Origin: Thalassiosira profunda
Taxonomy: Eukaryota > Bacillariophyta > Thalassiosirophyceae > Thalassiosirales > Thalassiosiraceae
NCBI GenBank assembly: GCA_036939355.1
Contig: JALLAP010002723.1
Coordinates: 1-14,890, forward strand
Length of the DNA: 14,890 nucleotides
Reading direction: 5' to 3'
The position numbers and the translations under genes were made by a program. Below the pieces are notes generated by a model. That model was not told the DNA's origin, ran no database searches, and saw only the letters and a program-made list of their open reading frames with translations. Position 1 is the first letter of the stretch; the number at the start of each line of letters is the position of its first letter. Shown in pieces: positions 7,691-14,890 of this stretch.

Positions 7691-10600
7691 TCAAAGCTGG
7701 AAGATTCCAGCTCCGCCGTTGACCGCGTAAAAAGTGTCCGCGAAGACCAACGACAAGACGGCCATCAGCTTCATCACAATGTTGAGCGCCGGCCCAGACG
7801 TGTCCTTGAACGGATCTCCGACAGTGTCGCCCTGAGAAGTGAAGAGACCGGGAAAGAGTGAGACATGCAATGTGATAAAAGCCACAAACCAGATAGTCGC
7901 CCCAGCCCCGCAAAACAAAACTCACGACCACGGCAGCCTNACTCACTGTACTTTTTCGCATTGTCCCACGCGCCCCCAGAGTTGGACATCGAAATGGCAA
8001 GCTGGACAGCGGCAATCAGGGCGCCCACGAGAAGACCCGACACGGCGTAGACACCGAAGAAGATTCCAGTCAAAAGAGGCGTGAGCATGACCAGGAGACC
8101 GGGAGGGATCATTTCCTTCAAGGAGGCGTTGGTAGAGATGGCAATGCAGGCATCGTAATCCGGGCGCTCCGTCGGGTTGGCATCCAAAAGGTGGGGCTTC
8201 TCGTCGAACTGGCGCTGGACTTCCAACACCATTTCCATGGCGGCGACACCGACGGATTTCATGGTCAACGCCGCGAAGGCGAACGGAATCATGCCACCAA
8301 TGATGAGGAAGGCGAACGTGAGCGGCGTGAGCATGTTGACGCCGTCCTCAAAGAGCGCGTCCTCGGAAGAATGGCGGATGCGGGTGACGAAGGCGCCGAA
8401 GAGGGCCAGGGACACAAGAGCGGCAGACCCAATCGCGAATCCCTTTCCAATGGCAGCGGTCGTGTTGCCGGCGGCATCCAGGGCATCGGTCTTCTCACGC
8501 ACGTAAGGCTCCAACTCGGCCATCTCGGCAATGCCTCCCGCGTTGTCACACACGGGGCCGTACACGTCGATGGTGAGCCCGGTGGCGAGGTTGCTCAGGA
8601 ATCCAATGGCCGCCAGCGACACGCCGTACATGTCCGCGATCGCGAAGGATCCGTAGATGACAACGGCCAACACCAGCACCGGGATGATGGCGCTCTTGTA
8701 CCCGAGGGCGATGCCGTAGATCATGTTGGTGGCGGCGCCCGTCTTGCAGCTGTCGGCAAGCTCGCGCACGGGCTTGTAGGAGTGCGAGGTGTAGTACTCG
8801 GTGATGAGTCCAATCACGAGACCGCCGACGGCGCCCATGACGACGCAGAGCATGGCCTGCCAGGGGTGAAGTGTGAGAACGTCCGACCCGACCGTGGCGC
8901 GAAGCTGGAATTCTCCCGGGAGGAAGGTCTCCGCGGCGAGGTAGACGGCGGGAATCATGAGAATGGTCGTCGAGATAAGTTGAACCTTGAGCGCCATCTC
9001 GACGTCCTTCTCTTGCTTGACAGGCTTGATGTCCGTCGCGATGAACGAGCAGATCAGGCAAACGAAGATTCCGACGGCAGAGACGGCAACGGGGAAGACC
9101 ATGGCGTCCCATCCTCCGGACATTCTGATGAATTGAGTCGGTTTGTGAGAGTTGACAAAGGAAGCGCAGAGTTTTGCAGTGCCACAGTGACTTACCCAAT
9201 CGAAGATCCGAGCACCAGGGCGGCGCAGGTAGACTCGGCGAAGGATCCGAACAGATCCGATCCCATGCCAGCGACATCGCCGACGTTGTCTCCCACGTTG
9301 TCCGCAATGGTCGCGGGGTTGCGGGGATCGTCCTCGGGAATGCCGTGAACGACCTTCCCGACGAGATCGGCGCCGACGTCGGCGGCCTTGGTGTAGATGC
9401 CTCCACCGACGCGCCCGAACATGGCAATGGACGATCCCCCCAGGCCGTACCCGGTCAGGCACTCGGTCAGGTAAATCCACTGCTCGGGCGCCGGGTAGTG
9501 GATGCGGAAGGCGAGGAGGGAGAGGTAGAGCATGAAGATTCCGAGTCCGCAGAGGGCGAATCCCATGACGGCCCCGGCGCGGAAGGCGGTGTTGAAGCAG
9601 AGGGTCCAGCCCGACTTCTGGGCGCTGACGGTGGTCCTCACGTTGGAGTAGACGGCCACCTTCATGCCAAGGTAACCCGACACTGGAGGGCGCACAAGAT
9701 ACGTGGACGTGAGTCGAAAGCGGCAAGATAAAAACGCACCGCCAAGCAGCCGCAACAAACGAACTCACGGATGGAGGTGCACGCCCCCAAGACGAAGGAA
9801 AGGGCCGTGAACAGGCCGCGCGCAAAGTCCCATCCGGTCCCCCACGCCACCAACACGAAGATGATCGCGCCGAAGATGAGGATGAACCACGCGCAGATGG
9901 TGTACTCGGCCCTCAGGAAGGACTCGGCGCCCTCGTAAATGGCCGTGTAGATCTCCTCTAGGCGGCGGGTGGTGGCCTCGTCGTTCGATCCCGAGACGAG
10001 GCCGGTGGAGTCGGAGATGCCCTCGGAGCGGACGGGGATGCGCGACACCAGCAGGAACTGGACGAGCGCCCACAGCATGGCCAGGACGGCCGCCGAGAGG
10101 ATGATGGCGGTTGCGGATGCCTGTGGGATTGGGTGAGAGATAGGAGCGGGTGAGAGAGGTATCATTTCGAGCCGCCGAGGAGCAACGCCAACGCAAATAC
10201 GCAAAGCCCGACAATGCACCAAGAGGATCCGCCGCCGCCGTCCTCGGTCCTCGGCGCCCGCCCAATCGCCCCTAGCGCGTCCGCCCGTGGCCGACCCCGC
10301 CACACCCTCACCATGGCTGCGTCGAGCGATCAGTTGCCTCTCAATCGATGCAGGCTATGAGCGTGCACGCGGCCAGCTTTGGTTTGCGTCGGCAGGGTGT
10401 CAACAAGCAGCCCTTTTCCTGACGGACAGCGTCAGTGATTTGCGGCGAAAATGCGGGCGCGCCAAAACAAAAGATTCGAGTCAAGAGGCGGACGACGAAG
10501 GCCAGACGGGATTCGCCAGGGCTTCGTGGTGCAAACAACTCCAAAGCCAAAGCAGCTTCTGATCACCAAAGTCTCGCCCAAAGTCCAACAAACATCTCTT

Positions 10601-11384
10601 TTGCAACACATAAATAGGCTCCGATACCATACATTGCAGCAACCGCAGCAGAAGCCGCCTCCGGAGCAATACAAATCATCCTTCAGCAGCGCACTTCACG
10701 TCCTTTTGCAATTCTCTGCCCGAGTTGCATTTCGCTTTGTGTGCAATCAACTCATCTCAATAGAGAATCCAGCAAAAGAATACGAGCAAATTGCAGGATC
10801 CATTTCAACAAAATGCAGTCATCTGCAACGTCACCAATTGCAACGTCACCAATTGCTGTTCATTTTGCATTCAATCAACAAACACAAAGCAACTTTGGTG
10901 CATGGTGCATGCACCACCAGATGCTTTGTGTCCGTTCTTTGTAGATTGTTTGCAATCAGAGCACATTGCTCTGTTGCCTCCTCTGACCGTCTGAGCGACG
11001 CTCCCCGGGCAAAAAATACAATGTCTCATCATTTCATGTCACCTCAATGCAATCATAAAACGCATCATCAACAAAAGACGATCCATTTGCAAAAAAAACC
11101 TTGTGCAGTGCAGTGAATTGCACTCGCCCCCAATAACTTACAAGATTGACGTCCTCCGCTATGATCGCCGCGACCATCACGGCCAAAACGGCAATCGCCG
11201 CCAGCGCGCAGAGGGTCGTGTTCCGTCGCCCGTACCCCCCAAACCGCGACACCCGCGATCGGAGCCATCCCCTGTTCTGAGAGGACTCGTCCGCGGCGTC
11301 GTCCGCGTCGCCTGATTGCGGGTTCTGCCGCGCCGAGAAGGAGGAGCGCGAGCGCAGCTCTCCGCTGGAATATTCCCGTTTCAT
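7691..11384 (-). CDS. Vacuolar-type H+-translocating inorganic pyrophosphatase, type I (K+-dependent); multi-exon with an assembly gap
   Basis: A membrane proton pump driven by PPi hydrolysis, usually in vacuolar membranes. Exons: 11384-11142, 10120-9769, 9682-9196, 9124 to about 7947, a short piece 7939-7926 after the N, and 7831-7691. Introns are 1,021, 86, 71 and 94 nt (the last 7832-7925), each phase-consistent with GT/AG ends. Diagnostic stretches are [68 protein letters not shown] and [25 protein letters not shown] marks the K+-dependent AVP1-like type I. The conserved (D/E)X7KXE motif reads [11 protein letters not shown]: its Glu is Val here. Exon 1 encodes an 81-residue N-terminal extension with an extra hydrophobic helix ([18 protein letters not shown]). 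The N at 7940 hides the link between NAKKY and KAAVVGDTVGDP, about 20 residues, perhaps with an intron. The family call is certain; exon 1 is less so. Confidence 0.93.
7940..7940. other. Assembly gap (single N) inside the pyrophosphatase gene
   Basis: Unlike the other two Ns, no flanking duplication is visible. To its right (upstream in the gene) the protein ends NAKKYS; to its left it resumes KAAVV. About 20 family-conserved residues are missing between them. TACA|GTGAGT beside the N may be a splice donor or may be coding. Confidence 0.8.
10824..10856. repeat. 15-bp tandem repeat (2.2 copies) with CRE-like cores
   Basis: The unit TGCAACGTCACCAAT occurs at 10824-10838 and 10839-10853, followed by TGC. 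Each unit contains ACGTCA, i.e. TGACGT on the pyrophosphatase strand. It lies within the long 5' intron. Confidence 0.8.
10895..10916. repeat. TTGGTGCAT motif merging into a 14-bp palindrome
   Basis: TTGGTGCAT (10895-10903) runs straight into TGGTGCATGCACCA (10903-10916), a perfect palindrome. The heptamer TGGTGCA is thus present twice directly and once inverted in 21 bp. It lies in the long pyrophosphatase intron. Confidence 0.75.
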
Positions 11385-12090
11385 TGTGTGGCGTGTTGTT
11401 GTTGCGTGTGATGTTATGTCGCGTGTCTGTCGAATTCTGGTCGTTCGGCTAATGTATGTGCGTTATGGATGCGATTGTTGTGTACCTTGTACCTACGATA
11501 GCACTCTTGATCGGCGGCGAGGAATGAAAAGACTCCACCATCGAGGAGCACACGTTGAAGGTGAAGGTGCTATGTGCACTGCGTGGAGCGGTAGCCGCGG
11601 GTAGGTGGAGGAACCAACAAGCCACAACGGTAGTTGGCGTAAGGAGCCAGCAGGCACTCTTACAGCGCGGCGGTCTGGTCAAAGTAAATAAGACCCCAAT
11701 GGTGGCGGAGGAAGGGGGTGCCCCGGGCTGCTTCGGCGCCGTCGTTGCTGTTTGTTTGTTCTTCGTTTGCTTTTGCATCATTGGTGCATTCGACTACTTG
11801 GCAAAGTGCGTGGTCATTTCTCTCGTTCACGAGTCAGACTTTTAGGTAAATAAATACAACGCCCAAGTCGTACAACGTAAATTAGGTACAACGCTCTGTC
11901 TCTTTGAGGAAGAGGCAAAGAACAGAGCTGTCCAGATCGAGAAATGACAATGCGCGCCCCTCTCTCCAGCGTGGGATCTATTTGTATTTCTCTTTGGCAA
12001 TAGGTACATAAACGCCGTCCTGGGGCTGGGCCATCTCACCCATCATCTTGCCGTGTGTCGCAAGTCAGCCTCCACGGCACTCCTCCCTCA
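11385..12090 (-). promoter_or_regulatory. 706-bp spacer: pyrophosphatase promoter and HSF 3' region
   Basis: Both neighbours read leftward. The left part should hold the promoter and 5' UTR of the pyrophosphatase gene (start context CACAATG at 11384). The right part is the HSF 3' UTR. It contains TTGGTGCAT at 11781-11789 and, on the minus strand at 12046-11978, a 22-codon frame that looks more coding-like than its surroundings. No other gene is supported. Confidence 0.5.
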
Positions 12091-13671
12091 CTAAACAGCA
12101 GCGTCTTTGCCTGCATTTGCCGCTCCGGCGCCATCTTTTCCTTTCCCGGCATTATCAAGTTCCCCCGCCGCTTCGAGGAGAATCTCCGCCGTCGTCTGGC
12201 GTTGCATGGCCGAGTCTTTGGCTGCCTGCGCCATCATGGCAGCATTTTGGTTCTGCATCTGCTGCGCAGCCGCCAGGGCCGCCAGTCCGGACACGTTGCC
12301 CATGGCGGGGTTCATTCCACCGGCCATTGCCAAAGAGGCAGCGCGGCTGGCCCCGTCCTGCATCATTAGCGTAGAGAAGAACTTATCCTCCCAGGCATTG
12401 CGAAGGAGGAGCGACGAATTCGTCGCCGTAGAAAGGTTCCTCAGGCCGGAACTGGCTGCTTGGACGGTCCCGCCGACAGCTGGGGGCGGCAACGACTTCT
12501 GCTTCGGGTGCGGCGGCAACGTGGCCCCACCTCCGGAGGCTGCAGATGCAGCCCCGGAGCCGCCACCCTGCGCCGCAGCCCCGGCCGAAGAAGCACTGGC
12601 TGTGCTGAACGCCCTTGCAGCTTGGGGTCCCAGCAGCGGGTTCTGCCAATTGGCACCCTCCGGGTTGCGCCCAACGCTGCCGAAGCTTNGCAGCTTGGGG
12701 TCCCAGCAGCGGGTTCTGCCAATTGGCACCCTCCGGGTTGCGCCCAACGCTGCCGAAGCTTCGTTCGGCCCTCTGCAAAATGGCCGCGTCTCCCAACGAC
12801 GTTGGCAAGGACGGCATGCCATACTGCGCCCCGAGCGTACCCATAGATGGAAGCCGGCCCGACGCGAGCACCTCCATGACGGCCATTTCGACCTTGGCAT
12901 TGACCTCTTGCCCCATCCTCATCGAGGCTGCCTCGAGTTCCTGGACCCGCTGCTCGAGCGCCGCCACGGTGTTGCGCAGAGTGTCAATCTCGCGCGCTTG
13001 GTCGGCCATCGAATGCTGAGAGCCCCCTCCGCGGGTGGAGCGCTGGATCTCCTTGAGCAGATCGTACCGTCCGCGCTTGAACTTATCGTTGTAGAATGTG
13101 ACGTGCTTGGCCGTGCTCTTGTCGAAGTCCTCGTTGCGGATGGGCTTGGTCTGGATCTTGCGGAAGCCGTAAAAGTTCAACTGACGCGCAAAGGAACTGA
13201 ACTTGTTGTGATCGAAGTATTGAGGACTGCAAAGGCGGGCGACAGAAGTGGCGTGAGCAACGATGTTGGAGGCAGCGAAGAAACAAACGAACAACAGCTC
13301 TTTGCCTCTGATGCACTCACATGATCTCGGATGCGAACAGTTCCTGTGATGGTGAAGGTGCAGCAAGCAGCAACCACCAGCCCGGCGCGGTTGTGATAGG
13401 CAAGGCGTTAGAGGCACCGTTAATTGCAAAACCAGCACGCAAACAACCCCAGAGCTGGACCCACCGGATTCTTGACGACGAACATCTCCCCATCGTCGGT
13501 CCACGAGCAGATATCCGGGGTGCATGTTTCGATCATGCGATAGGTCTTTTTGAGGAAGATGGGAATGTTCCCGTCGCCCTCGCCGGCGGTCTTCGCCGCC
13601 TTCGGCGCCTTCCCGCCGCCGCCATCGTCGGCGTTGCCCTTCTCCCCCTTCTCCTTGCGGCGTTTTGGCAT
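12091..13671 (-). CDS. Heat shock factor (HSF)-family transcription factor; three exons, split by an assembly artefact
   Basis: A nuclear DNA-binding regulator of the HSF family. Exons are 13671-13465, 13343-13321 (23 nt) and 13226-12091; introns are 121 and 94 nt. Joins: NP|ELFASEI at phase 0, then AT|T coding Ile at phase 2. Dropping one 72-bp copy plus the N at 12689 gives 430 aa. The N-terminus is Lys/Gly-rich (PKRRKEK). The winged-helix DNA-binding domain spans about residues 36-130: FLKKTYRMIETC, then FVVKNP, IIPQYFDHNKFSSFARQLNF, YGFRKI, HVTFYNDKFKRG. A coiled coil at about 153-190 (REIDTLRNTVAALEQRVQEL) should trimerise it. The C-terminal half is low-complexity, Ala/Gly/Ser then Met/Gln/Ala-rich, as in activation regions. 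Start at 13671 is the first ATG in frame. Family certain; target genes unknown. Confidence 0.93.
12617..12761. repeat. 72-bp direct duplication around a single N (assembly join)
   Basis: 12617-12688 and 12690-12761 are identical, separated by N at 12689. Removing 73 nt restores the HSF frame (LLGPQA continuing into ARAFSTAS). The length is the same as in the SSADH gene, pointing to a fixed assembler overlap. Confidence 0.95.
13321..13343 (-). other. 23-nt microexon of the HSF gene
   Basis: It is flanked by CACCATCACAG on its 5' side and GTGAGTGC on its 3' side. It encodes ELFASEI plus two bases of the next Ile, exactly the piece needed between VVKNP and PQYFDHNK in the HSF DNA-binding domain. 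Confidence 0.85.
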
Positions 13672-13714
13672 TTGCGACAACTCGGTGGACAACTGGACAA
13701 CGCGGTGGAGCGGA

Positions 13715-13737
13715 GAACGATCGGGAAGATCGGTGAA
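13715..13737. promoter_or_regulatory. Possible step-type heat-shock element upstream of the HSF gene
   Basis: GAA triplets lie at 13715, 13725 and 13735, exactly 10 bp apart (TTC on the HSF strand), 44-66 nt upstream of the HSF start codon. GAA/TTC units on one strand every 10 bp match the spacing of known step-type HSEs. A fourth GAA at 13742 is out of register. Confidence 0.4.
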
Positions 13738-14075
13738 GTGTGAAGATCAAAAAAGGAACTGAAGGGGGTGTGATTGCAATCTTATGACGCCAAAATATCG
13801 TGAGGTAATCCACCGTCAATAGAGGTTATCTATTCTGCCCCAATACCCATAGCTTGCAAATTTGTCACTGCAACCTTTGGTGCATCCATACTAGTTTAGC
13901 TTTTGGCCAATTTTTGTACCAAAAAAGAAACTTGGACAGTTAAGAATGTACCTCAAAAAAATGTTATCTGAACATGGATCTTAGAAGATTAACACTTGTT
14001 ACTGCATGCAAGAAATTACACTGCATGTGACAAAAAGATTTTTCGCAAAAGCCCTCAAAATATCACTCAGAAGTG

Positions 14076-14097
14076 TTACCTATTGTAGCATAGGTAA
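14076..14097. repeat. Inverted repeat with 8-bp arms and 6-nt loop
   Basis: TTACCTAT (14076-14083), loop TGTAGC, ATAGGTAA (14090-14097) are perfect complements. It lies in the AT-rich half of the HSF/membrin spacer. Confidence 0.6.
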
Positions 14098-14306
14098 GTA
14101 AACGAAAATCAGGGGGAGGACAAAGACGTTGGAGTTGGAGGGGAGGAGGTCGGAGGCGGGGCGCAGAGGCAAGCCCCCCCCTGCGTTGACGACGCACCTC
14201 CCCGTTGTTGTTTGCCGCACATTCCGCGGTCTGCACTCGCTGCCTTTTCCCTCTCCCCCTCTCTCCCTCTAGAGAGGTGCAAGATAGAGGTGGACCTCGA
14301 TCCAAG

Positions 14307-14890
14307 ATGACGTCGATTGTCGAGGTGAGCTCATGCCTGCGCATGCACCAAAATTGTTCACCACTTGCAATCGTGCGCCTGCAATCCATCTCACATCGGT
14401 ATTTGCACTGCAACACAAGCTGTTTCCCAAAAGCAGAAAGCTTGCCTACGATTCTCGGCAACAGTTGTCTCAGGTGCAGAATGGGCTGATATGTCCGTCC
14501 GAGCTGTTTCTGTCTTTAGATGAACTGTCGAGGTGAGTTGTCTCTGCCCAGTGCTGAACTCTGTCATAGGCATTGAGATCCCCCAACAATTGTTTCGATC
14601 GGCTTCACGTGAATTGCAGACAATTGGACCTGATGGAAAATCTCGCCCAGAGAGAAACGCCGGCCCAACGGGAAATGTGGAAGCGAAAAATCCTCGAACT
14701 GCGGGAAGACGGCCACTCCATCCGCCGGCAGGGCGAACACTACGATCGAATGGTCAGCGCTGGGATACGACAGCGGCGAGAACGGGACGAGCTGCTCGCC
14801 CGTCGGCGGAAAAATCGCACCAACGGGGGAGCCGTCGATGAAATGCAGCAATTGACGGAAGAGGCGGATTCTTTGGCAAATTCAAGGGGC
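14307..14890 (+). CDS. Membrin/Bos1-type Golgi Qb-SNARE, 3' partial
   Basis: Acts in ER-Golgi vesicle fusion as the Qb-SNARE. Predicted exons: 14307-14324 (MTSIVE only), 14474-14532 and 14620 to beyond the window edge; introns of 149 nt (donor GAG|GTGAGC, acceptor TCTCAG|GTG, phase 0) and 87 nt (donor AG|GTGAGT, acceptor TTGCAG|A, phase 2). The visible 116 residues are charged and helical. AQREMWKRKILELRED and RRERDELLARRR match the N-terminal helical region of plant membrin (MEMB11), which has QRDLWRRK and ERADLLGR at the same spacing, and of animal GOSR2 (QREELLSR). The SNARE motif and C-terminal anchor would lie beyond 14890. The start ATG has A at -3. The family call rests on recalled similarity; exon 3 is solid, while the very short coding part of exon 1 is the weakest piece. 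Confidence 0.72.

Larger units (their letters stand above)
10121..11141 (-). other. 1,021-nt first intron of the pyrophosphatase gene (predicted)
   Basis: Donor CTT|GTAAGT at 11141; acceptor CTATCTCTCACCCAATCCCACAG|GCA at 10121; both flanks are phase 0. It is about ten times longer than the other introns in the window. It holds AT-rich, TGCAAT-rich sequence, a 15-bp tandem repeat, a 14-bp palindrome and two copies of TTGGTGCAT. A 221-codon open frame on the + strand (10451-11116) is low-complexity and unlike any protein I know. An in-frame ATG near 10167 (peptide [15 protein letters not shown]) would allow a shorter protein that starts inside the intron. Confidence 0.6.
13672..14306. promoter_or_regulatory. 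635-bp divergent spacer between the HSF and membrin genes
   Basis: Holds both promoters. About 13780-14100 is AT-rich; 14100-14300 is GC-rich with G and C runs. It contains TTGGTGCAT at 13877-13885, two short inverted repeats (13818-13834 and 14076-14097) and the GAA array near the HSF start. The HSF 5' UTR side is pyrimidine-rich (TTCCTTTTTTTGATCTTC). No ORF or RNA gene is supported. Confidence 0.5.

Noticed and set aside
8191..9348. 385-codon + strand frame rich in Gly/His/Asp/Glu
   Set aside because: Antisense shadow of pyrophosphatase exons 3-4.
10451..11116. 221-codon open frame on the + strand within the pyrophosphatase intron
   Set aside because: Low-complexity, Gln/His/Ser-rich composition typical of AT-rich non-coding DNA, no recognisable domain, and it lies antisense to a well-supported intron.
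11449..11781. 110-codon minus-strand frame upstream of the pyrophosphatase
   Set aside because: Thr/Ser/Pro-rich, no domain, lies in the expected promoter region; consistent with chance.
11700..11845. 48-codon + strand frame with a hydrophobic stretch (VVAVCLFFVCFCIIGAF)
   Set aside because: Short, Phe/Cys/Val-rich from a T-rich tract, no supporting context; a small membrane peptide cannot be excluded but is not supported.
13818..13834. Small inverted repeat AATAGA-GGTTA-TCTATT
   Set aside because: Six-bp arms in AT-rich DNA are expected by chance.

Overview
The window looks like nuclear DNA from a photosynthetic stramenopile with a red-algal-derived plastid, most likely a diatom. The basis is fourfold. 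Spliceosomal introns are present (mostly 71-149 nt, donors GTGAGT, GTAAGT or a near variant, acceptor AG). Two proteins carry signal peptides followed by a Phe-containing ASAFAP-like motif, one of which adds a twin-arginine thylakoid-lumen signal. There is an HSF-family transcription factor of the kind expanded in diatoms. A type I membrane protein carries a PT/PS-rich juxtamembrane stretch. The species cannot be fixed from this sequence alone.

Layout, left to right: (1) 3' part of a succinate-semialdehyde dehydrogenase gene (+), open at the left edge; (2) a convergent two-exon gene (-) for a predicted thylakoid-lumen protein with a helical domain plus a KOW-like C-terminus; (3) a divergent, intronless, probably plastid-targeted guanylate kinase (+); (4) a two-exon gene (-) for an unrecognised 959-residue type I membrane protein whose ectodomain is an ancient tandem duplication of about 330 residues; (5) a vacuolar-type K+-dependent (type I) H+-pyrophosphatase (-) with several introns, a 1,021-nt 5' intron, an extra N-terminal membrane segment and an assembly gap; (6) an HSF transcription factor (-) with a 23-nt microexon; (7) the 5' part of a membrin/Bos1-type Golgi Qb-SNARE (+), running off the right edge. 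The genes are unrelated housekeeping or regulatory genes, closely packed and often convergent or divergent; nothing suggests an operon or mobile element.

There are three single-N assembly joins. Two (SSADH and HSF) are flanked by exact 72-bp duplications that break the reading frame; dropping one copy plus the N restores both frames, so these are contig-overlap artefacts and not biology. The third, in the pyrophosphatase, hides real coding sequence.

Points most worth a second look: a Glu-to-Val change in the signature catalytic motif of the H+-pyrophosphatase; the duplicated ectodomain family; the lumenal helix-KOW protein; a 9-mer (TTGGTGCAT) found five times, only in non-coding DNA of the right-hand third; and a 10-bp-spaced GAA array just upstream of the HSF gene that resembles a step-type heat-shock element.
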